A stretch of DNA of 64,000 bases from Youxingia wuxianensis (GTDB lineage Bacteria; Bacillota; Clostridia; Oscillospirales; Ruminococcaceae): assembly GCF_014385085.1 (NCBI RefSeq), contig NZ_JACRTD010000004.1, forward strand, positions 1 through 64,000, given 5' to 3'. Below are positions 33,466 to 42,567 of this stretch, piece by piece. Numbering within the stretch: the first letter of the stretch is position 1; the number at the start of each line of letters is the position of its first letter. The notes beneath the pieces are model-generated. The model worked only from the letters and a program-made list of their open reading frames with translations. It was not told where the DNA came from and did no database searches. The position numbers were made by a program, and so were the translations under genes.

Positions 33466-34960
33466 CTTTTTTGCCTCCCATTGCATAGTTTAATATGGTT
33501 TCTTCACTAAACTCATCAGGCAGCAGCTCTGCGGTCTTGCGGCCTTCGCACATTACAATGATACGGTCGCTGATGCCCATAATCTCCGGAAGCTCGGAGG
33601 ATATTACGATAACCGATTTTCCGCTGGCTACGATATCTTCCATCAGACGATAGATTTCCGCTTTTGCTGCTACGTCTACGCCCTTGGTAGGCTCGTCAAA
33701 GATCAAAATATTGGCGTTGGTGCTTAGCCATTTGGCCAAGATGACCTTCTGCTGATTTCCGCCGGACATGTTCTGAGTCTGGAAATCAGGGATTTTCGGA
33801 TTGATATTTAGTTCCTTCATGAAGTGTTCGCAATTTTTTAGCTTCATATCATTGGAAACCATCCCCATTTTCAGGAACTTCTCCAGGCAGGACAGGGCGA
33901 TATTATCGGTATTGGTAGTATAGCGGATAAAGCCCTGGGTTTTTCTTTCCTCCGGCAGAAGCCCGATCCCATGACGCAGAGCGTCCTGGGTGTTTCTGAT
34001 ATGTACATGCTTTCCGCCCATATAGATGTGTCCGGAAGATTTTTTATCCGCGCCAAAGATCGTGCGCATTACATCGGTTCTGCCCGATCCAACCAAGCCG
34101 GCAAAGCCTAAAATTTCGCCTTTTTTCAGTTCAAAGTTAATATCATAGAAGACTTTGTTACGAGTAAGATGTTTTACCTCCAGGACGGTTTCCTCCTGCA
34201 CGCGGCTCTCCTGCATACGGGAAGCTACCGCGTTAACATTGCGTCCTACCATGTTTCTTATCAGCTCGTCACGATCAGTCTTATCAATTTCTAAAGTTGT
34301 GATACATTCTCCATCCCTGAGAATGGTTGCCCGGTCGCAGATCTGGAAGATCTCCTCCAAGCGGTGGCTTACATAAATAACCGTCATTCCGTTGGCTTTC
34401 AGCTCGCGGATAATTTTAAACAACGCATCCGTTTCTTTGGTGGTCAAAGAAGCGGTCGGCTCATCCAAAGAAATTACATTAGAATTGTGGAACAGCGCCT
34501 TGGCAATAGCAACCATCTGCATTTCGCCCGCGCTTAAAAACGCTGCGGAATCCTCCGCTTTAAAACGGCAGTTTAGCCGCTGCAAAATATTGTTCACCGT
34601 GTCGTTAAGGTTTTTATAATCTACAAAACACCCTTTTTTTGGCTCATATCCCAGAGTGATATTCTGCCCAACTGTCAGATCCTTGACCACATTGGTTTCC
34701 TGATGTACCTTTGAGATTTTTCCATTTACAATAGCATCGTACGGATTTTTAAAATGCACCTTTTCCCCGTTCAGGTACACATCTCCCTCATAATCGGTAT
34801 ACAGACCATGCAGTATATTCAGCAATGTACTTTTTCCAGCGCCGTTTTCACCAAGAAGGGCGTGAACCTCTCCTTCCTGGATAGCGAAGTTTACATTATT
34901 GAGTACACGTACGCCAGGGAAGTTTTTGGAGATATTCTTAAATTCTACAGCATTTTTCAT
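33446..34960 (-). CDS. Sugar ABC transporter ATP-binding protein (RbsA/AlsA type)
   Basis: A double-domain ATPase of about 504 aa. Domain one has Walker A LLGENGAGKSTLLNIL, LSAGEMQMVAIAKAL and VISLDEPTASL. Domain two has a degenerate Walker A FAGLVGSGRTDVMRTIFG and MSGGNQQKVILAKWL with LIFDEPTKGVDVAAK. This is the layout of monosaccharide importers. The start is the second ATG, since the first sits on the ribosome binding site. Confidence 0.9.
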   Translation of the reverse strand: MKNAVEFKNISKNFPGVRVLNNVNFAIQEGEVHALLGENGAGKSTLLNILHGLYTDYEGDVYLNGEKVHFKNPYDAIVNGKISKVHQETNVVKDLTVGQNITLGYEPKKGCFVDYKNLNDTVNNILQRLNCRFKAEDSAAFLSAGEMQMVAIAKALFHNSNVISLDEPTASLTTKETDALFKIIRELKANGMTVIYVSHRLEEIFQICDRATILRDGECITTLEIDKTDRDELIRNMVGRNVNAVASRMQESRVQEETVLEVKHLTRNKVFYDINFELKKGEILGFAGLVGSGRTDVMRTIFGADKKSSGHIYMGGKHVHIRNTQDALRHGIGLLPEERKTQGFIRYTTNTDNIALSCLEKFLKMGMVSNDMKLKNCEHFMKELNINPKIPDFQTQNMSGGNQQKVILAKWLSTNANILIFDEPTKGVDVAAKAEIYRLMEDIVASGKSVIVISSELPEIMGISDRIIVMCEGRKTAELLPDEFSEETILNYAMGGKKDAEIQA

Positions 34961-34983
34961 AGTAAATATCATCCTTCTTAGGG

Positions 34984-35014
34984 TAAAAGGGGCAGACGAA
35001 GCTGCCCCTTTTTT
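34984..35014 (-). terminator. Hairpin between binding-protein and ATPase genes
   Basis: AAAAGGGGCAG / CTGCCCCTTTT with a 6-nt loop. Within the operon it probably reduces transcription past the abundant binding-protein gene. Confidence 0.65.
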
Positions 35015-35035
35015 AGTTTATAGGCGCTTACTTAA

Positions 35036-36196
35036 TTATTCAGCGTATTCAGTAGGAACCCAGTTGATGATCTCAGCAGCCGGTGTATCTACGTTGGTGC
35101 TGTCGATCAGAGCTTGCGGAGTCCAGATAACTCTAGGAAGTTCCTGGCCAGCCATCAGACGCAGGGTGCATTCAGTAGCGATCTGCGCTTTGTAGAACGG
35201 GAAGGAGTCGATAGTAGCATCCAGTTTGCCAGCGCGGATGGAGTCATATGCTTCACCGATACCGTCAACGCCTACTACTAAGATATCTTTGCCAGAAGCT
35301 TCTACCGCTTCCACTACGCCCAGAGCCATACCGTCGTTGTTACAGAAGATCGCTTTCAGGTCAGGGAAGTTTTTGATCCAGGTGTCAGCCAGTTCTTTGG
35401 CTTTATTTCTATCCCAGTCAGCGTTCTGTTCTGCAACTACAGTGATTCCAGGAGCATTTTCCGCCATCCAGCTTTTGAAGCCTTCGGTTCTCTGACGAGC
35501 CGCAAACGCTTTAGGCATACCGATTACTACGGCAACTTCGCCTTCGCCGCCCAGTTTGTTGGAGATCCATTCCGCAGCCAGTTCACCGTTCTGGATTGCT
35601 TTCGGACCTACAAAGTTCGGAGCATTTTTAATCAAGCCGTCGTTTACGTTTACGCAAGGAATGTTTTTCTCAAGAGCACTTTCAACACCAGGTACCAAGT
35701 TACCATCGGAGATAGGAGAGAGCATCAGGGCAGAGTACTGTTTGTTGATCATATTGTTTACAATCGCCAGCTGGCCCTGCTCGTCGTTTTCGTCCTGAGC
35801 AGCCTGTACATCGATAGTGATGTTAACTCCAGCTTCCGCAGCTTTCGCCTGGGCTTCTTCGTAACCTTCTTTTAAGGTTCTCCAGTATTCGTTCTGGAAC
35901 TGTTTGGCAACCGCGCCAAGGGTTGTGCCATCAGCCGGCTTCGGAACCGGACCAAACTGGGCGCGTACGTCTTCGATCATAATACCAGCTTCATTATCCG
36001 GATTAAATTCGCCGTCGTCAGCAGGAGCTTCGTCTTCAGCCGGAGCCGCATCGTCGGCAGGAGCCGCATCGTCAGCCGGAGCTGCATCAGAGGCAGGTGC
36101 GTCGGTGGAAGGGGTCTGAGCAGCGTCATTGCCGCCGCAAGCTGCGAAGGACAATACCATAACTGCTGCTAATACCAAAGCTAATAGTTTTTTCAT
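35036..36196 (-). CDS. Sugar ABC transporter substrate-binding lipoprotein
   Basis: A 386-aa lipoprotein with signal peptide MKKLLALVLAAVMVLSFAAC (lipobox FAAC, Cys at about 20). A low-complexity linker rich in Pro, Ala and Asp (PADDAA repeats, about 35-62) follows. The rest is a type I periplasmic-binding fold (GTTLGAVAKQFQNEYW, VGVDGIGEAYDSIRAGKLDATIDSFPF). It captures the sugar for the adjacent importer. Confidence 0.9.
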   Translation of the reverse strand: MKKLLALVLAAVMVLSFAACGGNDAAQTPSTDAPASDAAPADDAAPADDAAPAEDEAPADDGEFNPDNEAGIMIEDVRAQFGPVPKPADGTTLGAVAKQFQNEYWRTLKEGYEEAQAKAAEAGVNITIDVQAAQDENDEQGQLAIVNNMINKQYSALMLSPISDGNLVPGVESALEKNIPCVNVNDGLIKNAPNFVGPKAIQNGELAAEWISNKLGGEGEVAVVIGMPKAFAARQRTEGFKSWMAENAPGITVVAEQNADWDRNKAKELADTWIKNFPDLKAIFCNNDGMALGVVEAVEASGKDILVVGVDGIGEAYDSIRAGKLDATIDSFPFYKAQIATECTLRLMAGQELPRVIWTPQALIDSTNVDTPAAEIINWVPTEYAE

Positions 36197-36234
36197 ACTT
36201 TCTTCTCCTTTGCTTGATTGGTTTTCTCCAAATT

Positions 36235-37164
36235 TTATTTAAGCATTTCAAGGATCAGCCCTTGAGAGGCCACTCCATCCTGCTTAGCAACAACTTCAGC
36301 AATCTTATCCATACCGATCTTATCTACAGTTTGAGAAAGACGATTAAACATTTCAATGTTCATTTCAATCTCTTTCTGCGCGTCCTCTCGGAAGGGGAAG
36401 GAGTCAAAGAATACTACGCCGTCATAGTTGTATTTTTTCAAATAGTATACAAATTCCAGCGCCTGGGGAGTATTGACCGAGCCAAAAATCAGCCCGCTGT
36501 CCATTACCCGATATCCATCATTCATATGCAGTCCAAAGAGTTTTCCGTTTCTAGCCGCCAGCGCCAGGGAATAAGCGGGACTTTCATTTTTCATAAGCAT
36601 GTGGCAGAAATCCAAAGTTACGCCCACATTGGGACGGTTGATTTCCTGGAGAGCCAGAAGGGTAAGACCGATACCATCAATCATAGAAAAAGCTCTTGGT
36701 TCAAAAGGCTTGTATTCAATGCTTACTTTGATGCCTTTTTCGTTGGCATAATCCGCCACTTCCTGGTAAGCTTTGATGGTCGCGTTCCATTTTTCTTCAT
36801 AGTCTATCTGGAAGGCATAGTCAAATCCGTCAAAGCCCAGCCATACGGTGAGGACTTCTCCATGAAGCTGTACGCACGCGTCCACGGCGTCTTTGCACAG
36901 CTGTACGGCATCCCGGCAGATATCCTGGTTCGGATTGGTAAATTCCCCTGCCACAAAATGATTTTTAAACCGGGTGGCAACTCCATTTACCTTCATATCC
37001 CCGATACAATCTATAAGCTTTTGCATGTCATTGGGAGCGATATGTTCCGGGTAGTTAAATTCCAAATGGGTAATGCCTTTCATATTCCGGTATTTCTCAA
37101 TGGTCTGGAATATGTCTACATCGCCTTTATGTATAAAGGAATTCATTCTTCCAGCAAATTTCAT
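36235..37164 (-). CDS. Xylose-isomerase-like TIM-barrel sugar epimerase/isomerase
   Basis: The roughly 309-aa protein has metal-ligand regions of the AP-endonuclease-2/sugar isomerase family: VSIEYKPFEPR (Glu), VTLDFCHMLM (Asp, His) and LHMNDGYRV. Start is the ATG at 37164 behind AGGA. As first gene of the importer-kinase operon it probably isomerises or epimerises the imported sugar; a link to allose or allulose is inferred from the AlsK-like kinase only. Confidence 0.75.
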   Translation of the reverse strand: MKFAGRMNSFIHKGDVDIFQTIEKYRNMKGITHLEFNYPEHIAPNDMQKLIDCIGDMKVNGVATRFKNHFVAGEFTNPNQDICRDAVQLCKDAVDACVQLHGEVLTVWLGFDGFDYAFQIDYEEKWNATIKAYQEVADYANEKGIKVSIEYKPFEPRAFSMIDGIGLTLLALQEINRPNVGVTLDFCHMLMKNESPAYSLALAARNGKLFGLHMNDGYRVMDSGLIFGSVNTPQALEFVYYLKKYNYDGVVFFDSFPFREDAQKEIEMNIEMFNRLSQTVDKIGMDKIAEVVAKQDGVASQGLILEMLK

Positions 37165-37197
37165 CTGCTTCAAATCCTTTCCTGTGTTATACCTGAA

Positions 37198-37225
37198 ATT
37201 ATAATCTTAATTTCAAAACTGTCAA
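37198..37225 (-). promoter_or_regulatory. Promoter of the sugar ABC operon
   Basis: TTGACA, a 16-nt spacer and TATAAT on the minus strand, about 34 nt before the epimerase start. An upstream inverted repeat GGGGAA-N10-TTCCCC (37287-37308) may be an operator. Confidence 0.75.
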
Positions 37226-37423
37226 TAATTTTTCAGAAATTTTCATTTTATTCTAAATTTTTTTATCCCGATTTGTGTAAAACTACGGGGAAAATTTTAA
37301 TATTCCCCTTATAAATGACAAGTTTACAGGCAAAAAACCAAATTTTCGTTACTTCCCCACCTTTTCAGGTTGAGAATACCAGTGTAATTTTGATAAAATT
37401 TGAAACGATATGGAATTTTCTAC

Positions 37424-37464
37424 AAAAAAATCACCCCCGATGGAATATTTCCATCGGGGGCGAT
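37424..37464 (-). terminator. Terminator after hsp20
   Basis: A stem of about 15 bp (TCGCCCCCGATGGAA with TTCCATCGGGGGTGA on the minus strand) followed by seven Ts. Confidence 0.85.
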
Positions 37465-37492
37465 TTAGAAAGGAAGCTACGATTGCAAAGCT

Positions 37493-37915
37493 CTATTTTA
37501 TTTCGATTTTCTGAGGTTTCTTTTCTTCTTCCCCACGTTTCGGGAGTTCCAGTTCCAAAACCCCGTTATCATATTTGGCTTCAATGGCATCCGCTTTGAT
37601 AGCGGAAATATCAAAGTTTCTGGCAAACGAACCGTATCTGCGTTCCCGGCGAATGTAGCTGTGCTTTTTGTCCTCCGTTTCCTCTTTATGCTCCGCATGG
37701 ATCGTCAGGCAGTCTCCATCGATATCCACATGGATATCTTCTTTATTAAAGCCCGGCAGTTCCGCCTGAAGGACATATTTATCGCCTTTATCTAGAATAT
37801 CTGTACGGAAAGCAGTCAAAGAACTCCCCATATCTCCGAAAAAGTTTTTCTCAAAATCGTCAAAGTAATTAAACAGGCTGTTTTGCCTGCGTTCAAAAGG
37901 CATCAAATCAAACAT
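37493..37915 (-). CDS. Hsp20/alpha-crystallin small heat-shock protein
   Basis: A 140-aa small chaperone. The alpha-crystallin domain spans about 38-135 with YVLQAELPGFNKEDIHVDIDGDCLTIHAEH and the conserved ANFDISAIKADAIEAKYDNGVLELELPK-type end. It binds unfolded proteins without ATP. A CIRCE element about 200 nt upstream indicates control by HrcA. Confidence 0.92.
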   Translation of the reverse strand: MFDLMPFERRQNSLFNYFDDFEKNFFGDMGSSLTAFRTDILDKGDKYVLQAELPGFNKEDIHVDIDGDCLTIHAEHKEETEDKKHSYIRRERRYGSFARNFDISAIKADAIEAKYDNGVLELELPKRGEEEKKPQKIEIK

Positions 37916-38061
37916 AAAACAAATCCTCCTAAATATCGTTTTTTAAATTATAAATTATAAGTTAAGCCATTCGCTCACAGTATGTGTTGATTGCGCATCC
38001 CATGGCAATCACCCCTTTCAAGTGTTCCAGCAATTTTCCGGATTTCTTTTTTGATGTCTTT

Positions 38062-38089
38062 ATTATAACCGGGATGTATTACAAATCAA
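38062..38089 (-). promoter_or_regulatory. Promoter for hsp20
   Basis: TTGATT, a 16-nt spacer and TATAAT on the minus strand, between CIRCE and the gene. Confidence 0.55.
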
Positions 38090-38118
38090 TAGATAAAATA
38101 TTTCTAATTTATTAATTA

Positions 38119-38145
38119 TTAGCACTCTATATATTTAAGTGCTAA
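38119..38145. promoter_or_regulatory. CIRCE operator (HrcA site)
   Basis: TTAGCACTC-N9-AAGTGCTAA, one mismatch from the consensus TTAGCACTC-N9-GAGTGCTAA. It lies between promoters that read in both directions. Confidence 0.92.
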
Positions 38146-38154
38146 TAATATTTG

Positions 38155-38183
38155 TTGACACCCTCTCCTTCCCATGGTAGAAT
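38155..38183 (+). promoter_or_regulatory. Promoter reading towards the HAD gene
   Basis: TTGACA, a 17-nt spacer and TAGAAT, starting 10 nt after CIRCE. Transcripts would carry a leader of about 185 nt (38190-38375) in which I recognise no riboswitch. Confidence 0.7.
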
Positions 38184-38375
38184 AATATCAGATTTGCGAA
38201 GGGCCTATGGCAGCCGAAAAAGCCGGATGTGCTCAGCCCTCAAAACTTGCCGCTTAACGCCGTCACAGAACCAATCTCCGTTCGTTTTTAATGAAACTGT
38301 ATTATGAATACCCAGCCGGATATTAAAAAGCGGCAGAAAACTGAAAAAGGATATTTTTTTACAAAAGGAGAAGTT

Positions 38376-39017
38376 ATGACTGACTTTAAAGCAGCTATTT
38401 TCGATATGGACGGCACTCTGCTTGACTCCATGTGGGTATGGCTGGAGGTGGATCGGAAGTTTCTAGAGGGAAGAGGCCTTCCCATGGATGAGGAATACAC
38501 CCACGCCATCCAAAAGATGGACTTTGCTGAAGCGGCGGAATTTACCATTCGCCGGTACGGTTTTACTGATACGCCGGAAATGCTGATCCAGCAGTGGAAT
38601 AAGATGGCCGTATACGAATATGAACATGCAATTTTCTTAAAGCCCTTCGCGCGGGAATATCTCACCCTTCTGCGGGAAAAGGGGATAAAGCTGGCTATTG
38701 CTACCGCCTCTCCCAAAGAGCTGTATGAGCCGGCGTTGTTGCATAACGGCATCTACGATTGGTTCGATGTGATTGTTACAGTGGCGCAGGCCGGCCGGGG
38801 AAAGCGGTTTCCCGATATTTATCTTCTTGCCGCCCAGAAGCTGAACATCCCGCCAAAGGAATGCGCAGTATTCGAGGACATCTTGCCGGGAGTGGAAAGC
38901 GCCAAGGCGGCAGGGATGCGTTCCATCGGCGTATACGATCCAAGTTCCGAAAAAGATCTGGCGGCAATAGAAAAAGCCGCGGACCTTTTTGTCCGCGGCT
39001 TTGATCAGCTGCTTTAA
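38376..39017 (+). CDS. HAD-family phosphatase (phosphoglucomutase-like)
   Basis: A 213-aa haloacid-dehalogenase hydrolase. IFDMDGTLLDS holds the nucleophile Asp, LAIATASPKELYEPAL is motif II and CAVFEDILPGVESAKAAG is motif III/IV. A helical cap between about residues 20 and 90 puts it in the subfamily of phosphosugar phosphatases and beta-phosphoglucomutases. The ATG follows AAAGGAG; longer forms start in the leader. Its 3' end overlaps the convergent PHP gene by 4 nt. Confidence 0.85.
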   Translation: MTDFKAAIFDMDGTLLDSMWVWLEVDRKFLEGRGLPMDEEYTHAIQKMDFAEAAEFTIRRYGFTDTPEMLIQQWNKMAVYEYEHAIFLKPFAREYLTLLREKGIKLAIATASPKELYEPALLHNGIYDWFDVIVTVAQAGRGKRFPDIYLLAAQKLNIPPKECAVFEDILPGVESAKAAGMRSIGVYDPSSEKDLAAIEKAADLFVRGFDQLL

Positions 39018-39829
39018 ACAATCGAGTAAAAAGAACACTTGCGCCCGTGAAAGGTGGCTAGCTGGGTAAATCCCGCTGCCAGCGCTATTTCGCGGGCGTT
39101 TTCCAATCCTGCGGCCACATCTCTGGCATAATGAGAATCGCTGCCTATGGTTAGAATTTCTCCGCCGCACTCCCGGTACAGCCGTACAATTTCCAGACTG
39201 GGAAACGCTTCTTTCACATCTTGTCTTAAACCAGAAGTATTTATTTCTATTCCTTTTCCTCTTTGTATAATAATTTTGAAGATTTCGGTCAATTCTTCCC
39301 GATAATCCATAAAATTTATGGAAAGCCCTACCCGAGCAGTATACCGCTTCATCAAGTCCACATGACCCATGCAGTCAAACTGTCCTACCTGCGCCAGCCG
39401 GGATAGCTGCTGCAAATTATAGCGAGCGAGGGAATCCAGGCTGTCCGGATAATACTCCGTTTCCGCCAAATCGACGTTATGCAGTTTGTGCAGGGAGCCA
39501 ATCCGGTAGTCAAAGGGATACCGTCCCAAAATAGTTTCCGCATACTCCGGATCAATTTGTCCCTGTCCCGCTTCCACGCCGGACAAAATACGCAGTTTCC
39601 CTTCAAACAGTCCCCGGCAGCGCTCTATTTCCCTGAAATATTCATCAAAAAAAACCTCTTCGTCCTCCCGGTACCCGGTGAAGTCGTGGTCATAAAATTC
39701 AAAATGGTCTGTAAATACAATCTCTTTCAGCCCATGTTCCACAGCGGAACGGCACATCTCCTCCATTGTTGTGTGGGCGTCCGCAGAAAATTGGCTGTGC
39801 ATATGATAATCGGTGATAACTTTCCCCAT
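39014..39829 (-). CDS. Histidinol-phosphatase-like PHP-domain protein
   Basis: The roughly 271-aa protein has the PHP metal motifs DYHMHSQFSADAH, IVFTDHFEF, SGVEAGQG, CMGHVDLMKRY and TIGSDSHYARDV. These fit HisJ-type L-histidinol phosphatases. It starts at the ATG behind GGGAG. No his genes are adjacent, so another phosphoester substrate is possible. Confidence 0.75.
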   Translation of the reverse strand: MGKVITDYHMHSQFSADAHTTMEEMCRSAVEHGLKEIVFTDHFEFYDHDFTGYREDEEVFFDEYFREIERCRGLFEGKLRILSGVEAGQGQIDPEYAETILGRYPFDYRIGSLHKLHNVDLAETEYYPDSLDSLARYNLQQLSRLAQVGQFDCMGHVDLMKRYTARVGLSINFMDYREELTEIFKIIIQRGKGIEINTSGLRQDVKEAFPSLEIVRLYRECGGEILTIGSDSHYARDVAAGLENAREIALAAGFTQLATFHGRKCSFYSIV

Positions 39830-40335
39830 TATTTCTCCCTCATTTTCCATTGTGTTACAAAGTTATTGTAATCTTTTTCTAACTTCCTGTAAATAGTATT
39901 ATGCAAATTTGCTAATTTTTTCTCTTTTATACCTAATCCTTTCCTGGATTTCCTGTAAATTTAAGCGAATATAACATATAACCTCCCCCTATTTTCAGGC
40001 CAAATTTTCTTCTTCTTTTCTCATTCCAAACAATGAGGCGAAAATTTGTCCGATCTTGCGAAACGTAAGTTTTTTCCTGGGTTTTTCTATTGTATTTTTC
40101 AACACATATCTTATTTTGATTTTAGAGATAGTCACCAAACTTTTTTACTGGTACACTTATTTTTGCTGCTCAAATTAACTGGTTCGTTTTTTATCTCAAC
40201 TTGTATATTTATACTGAAAACTCCAAAACATCCCCCTTAAATGCGGGTTTTATTCGCCTCTTGCGAAGGGAGAAACGTATATATCTACAAAAGAAATGTT
40301 AAATTTGGATAAAAATTGGGGGATATCTCTATCCA
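39830..40335. other. AT-rich intergenic region without recognised genes
   Basis: About 500 nt separate the PHP gene from the promoter of the epimerase pair. Short open frames exist, but none has a ribosome binding site and recognisable composition. Confidence 0.6.
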
Positions 40336-40415
40336 TTGACAAGGATTTTTACCAATGGTATCATTTAATCAACAATTGGTGGAATTTAAGATCACCCATA
40401 TCCTTTTAGGTGATC
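40336..40415 (+). promoter_or_regulatory. Promoter and two dyads before the epimerase pair
   Basis: TTGACA, a 17-nt spacer and TATCAT (40336-40364). An inverted repeat ACCAAT-N18-ATTGGT (40351-40380) overlaps the -10. A second dyad GATCACC..GGTGATC (40390-40415) lies in the leader. Both could be operators; the second may also fold in the mRNA. Confidence 0.6.
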
Positions 40416-40444
40416 GACTTAAAAAATCCAAAGGGGGTCTATCC

Positions 40445-41275
40445 GTGTCAAAATTATTACCATCCCAGCTTGCAACGACAAACTCGCTTTTCACCCACTG
40501 GACATTAAAATACTTTATGGACAATATGGTGAAACTGGGTGTTGAAAATGTCGATTTCTGGTGCGGTCATCCGCATTTCTGGTTTAACGACGCACCTGTT
40601 TCCCAAGCCAAAAATATCAAAAAGGAATTTGACGCCCGCGGGCTGAAAATTATCTCCCTGATACCGGAACAGAACAACCATGATATCAATATCGCTTCGG
40701 AAAATGAATATTTCCGCGCCAGAAGCATTGACATCATGACCTTCTTTATTGACGCCGCCAATGAAATGGGCGTTGATAAATTGGTTCTTTTCCCTGGTAA
40801 ATGCTTTATCGACCACCCCCACAGCATGGGTTGGAAACTCTCCCGGGATTCCATTGCCAAACTTACCGCTCACGCAGAAAAACGGGGCGTTACCCTGCTG
40901 TTTGAAAATCAGGACTGGAAGAAATCTTCTCTTGTCCTCAACAAAGACGCACAAAAACGAATGCTGGATGAAATCAATTCCCCGAACCTAAAGGCAGTGG
41001 TAGATACGGATCCTGTAGTCTGCGCCAACGAAACCTTAGAACAATACTTTGAAACTTTGGGGAAAGACAATATCCGTCATATCCATTTGAGCAACGAAGG
41101 ATACCTCCCGTGGGACGAAGAGGCCTGCGACGCGTTGGACGCTCATCTCGACGCCCTGCGCAAATATGATTATAACGGCTATATCACCATCGAAATTGCC
41201 GACGAAGAGTGCAGATGGGATCCGGTTCCCCTGTATGCCAGCAGTCTCGACCTGGTGAAGAAACATTTAGGTTAA
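40445..41275 (+). CDS. Sugar-phosphate isomerase/epimerase, TIM-barrel
   Basis: A 276-aa protein from a GTG behind AAAGGGGG. Typical family segments are LKIISLIPEQNNHDINIASENEYFRARS, VTLLFENQDWKK (Glu ligand), LKAVVDTDPVVCA, IRHIHLSNEG and YNGYITIEIADEEC. It belongs to the xylose-isomerase-like superfamily; the substrate is unknown. It forms a pair with the next, related gene 15 nt downstream. Confidence 0.75.
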   Translation: MSKLLPSQLATTNSLFTHWTLKYFMDNMVKLGVENVDFWCGHPHFWFNDAPVSQAKNIKKEFDARGLKIISLIPEQNNHDINIASENEYFRARSIDIMTFFIDAANEMGVDKLVLFPGKCFIDHPHSMGWKLSRDSIAKLTAHAEKRGVTLLFENQDWKKSSLVLNKDAQKRMLDEINSPNLKAVVDTDPVVCANETLEQYFETLGKDNIRHIHLSNEGYLPWDEEACDALDAHLDALRKYDYNGYITIEIADEECRWDPVPLYASSLDLVKKHLG

Positions 41276-41290
41276 GGGAGGGTTACTGAT

Positions 41291-42145
41291 ATGAAAAAAC
41301 TGAAATTTGACCAGTTCGGCGTTATGACAGTTCATTTCGTCCAGTATTCCTGGGAATACACGTTGGATTCGATTGCTGGAAACGGTTTTAAAAATGTAGA
41401 TTTCTGGGGCGGGGCTCCCCATTACTGCGAAGCTATGCGTTCTGAAAAGGATCGTTTCGCTTATATCCGGAAAATGCGCAAAGCAATGGAAGACCGCGGC
41501 CTGAAAATGTCTATGTTTACCCCGGAGCAGATGTGCTTGTATCCGGTCAATATCGCGGCGAAGGAGGATTATATCCGGGAAAGAAGCGTCAAAACCATGA
41601 TGGGTTATCTGGAGGATACTATCGAATTCGGCGCTCCGGCAATGTTTTTGCTGGCCGGTTGGGGATATCAGGATGAACCGGTGGAAGAAGCTTGGGACCG
41701 TTCGGTAGAATCCCTGCATAAGATCGCCCGCCGCGCGGAAGAGTTAGGCGTAAACATTGTCATGGAACAGCTTCAGCCATATGAATCCATTATTACATAC
41801 AACAGCGAAACCCTCTGCAAAATTTTTGAAGCTATTAACTCTCCCAGACTGTCCGGCTGTGTTGATTGTATCGCTATGGCGGCCGGCGGCGAAACTGTAG
41901 AGGATTATTATAAGAAGTTTGGCAATATCGTTCACGCCCATCTGGCGGATGGTTTCCCCACAGGCCATTTGTGCCCGGGCGACGGCGAAAATCCGCTGCA
42001 TGATTATCTGCAGTCCTTTGCCAATCATGACTATAAAGGCTCGATCACGATGGAGATTAACAACGAAGTTTACTTCCAGGATCCGGACGCTTCTGTTGTA
42101 AAAGCCCGTAAATTCCTTGAAAACTGTCCGGTAGTTGAGTTCTAG
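41291..42145 (+). CDS. Sugar-phosphate isomerase/epimerase, TIM-barrel, paralogue
   Basis: A 284-aa relative of the preceding protein (same YPVNIAAKEDYIRERSVK pattern, VNIVMEQLQPYES, LSGCVDCIAMAAGG, VHAHLADGFPTGHLCPGDGE, YKGSITMEINNEVY). AGGGAGGG precedes the ATG. The two enzymes may act in sequence or as a hetero-oligomer. The unit ends in a strong terminator. Confidence 0.75.
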   Translation: MKKLKFDQFGVMTVHFVQYSWEYTLDSIAGNGFKNVDFWGGAPHYCEAMRSEKDRFAYIRKMRKAMEDRGLKMSMFTPEQMCLYPVNIAAKEDYIRERSVKTMMGYLEDTIEFGAPAMFLLAGWGYQDEPVEEAWDRSVESLHKIARRAEELGVNIVMEQLQPYESIITYNSETLCKIFEAINSPRLSGCVDCIAMAAGGETVEDYYKKFGNIVHAHLADGFPTGHLCPGDGENPLHDYLQSFANHDYKGSITMEINNEVYFQDPDASVVKARKFLENCPVVEF

Positions 42146-42162
42146 TTTTAAAAGCTGTCTAT

Positions 42163-42211
42163 AAAGGGAAGGCGCCTGGGAGCTTAAGCTCCCAGGCGCC
42201 TTCCCTTTTTT
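42163..42211. terminator. Terminator after the epimerase pair
   Basis: A perfect palindrome of more than 20 bp per arm (AAAGGGAAGGCGCCTGGGAG and complement) followed by a run of Ts. It also serves the convergent GIY-YIG gene. Confidence 0.95.
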
Positions 42212-42218
42212 TGCCCTT

Positions 42219-42566
42219 TTATAGTTTGGATGCTCCCGTTTTTTCCAGCCACAGTTCCAGCAGAACTTTTAAATCTTCCCGAAACTCTTCCCGAGTCTGG
42301 GTTTCTTTCATCTCTATTTCTTCCATCACCTGAAAAACAAACGCCTTAGCTCCATATTCTTTCCACTGTTTTTGCAGGCGCATAAACACACAGCTGTCGG
42401 TCATCACGGAAAATTGGAACCGATTTTCACAGGCCTTTAAGTCAAAATCCGCCCCCATCCAAACTTCCCCGGTGGCAGTATTGGCAATAGAAAATACACC
42501 GCCGGTAGTTTTTCGGTCCTTATATTCCTGAAGGATTTCTTTTCTGCGCGGACTCTTCTCCCCCAT
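42219..42566 (-). CDS. GIY-YIG nuclease-family protein
   Basis: A 115-aa single-domain protein. The GGVFSIANTATGEVWMG segment stands where GIY..YIG normally lies, and NRFQFSVMTDSCVFMRLQKQWKEYGAKAFVFQVMEEIE follows the pattern of small stand-alone family members. The tyrosines of the classical motif are replaced (GVF and VWMG), so nuclease activity is uncertain. It is 1 nt from the preceding gene and probably co-transcribed. Confidence 0.75.
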   Translation of the reverse strand: MGEKSPRRKEILQEYKDRKTTGGVFSIANTATGEVWMGADFDLKACENRFQFSVMTDSCVFMRLQKQWKEYGAKAFVFQVMEEIEMKETQTREEFREDLKVLLELWLEKTGASKL

Positions 42567-42567
42567 C

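Noticed and set aside
36214..37314. Plus-strand frame of 366 codons opposite the sugar epimerase
   Set aside because: Shadow of the epimerase gene; it would also span the operon promoter.
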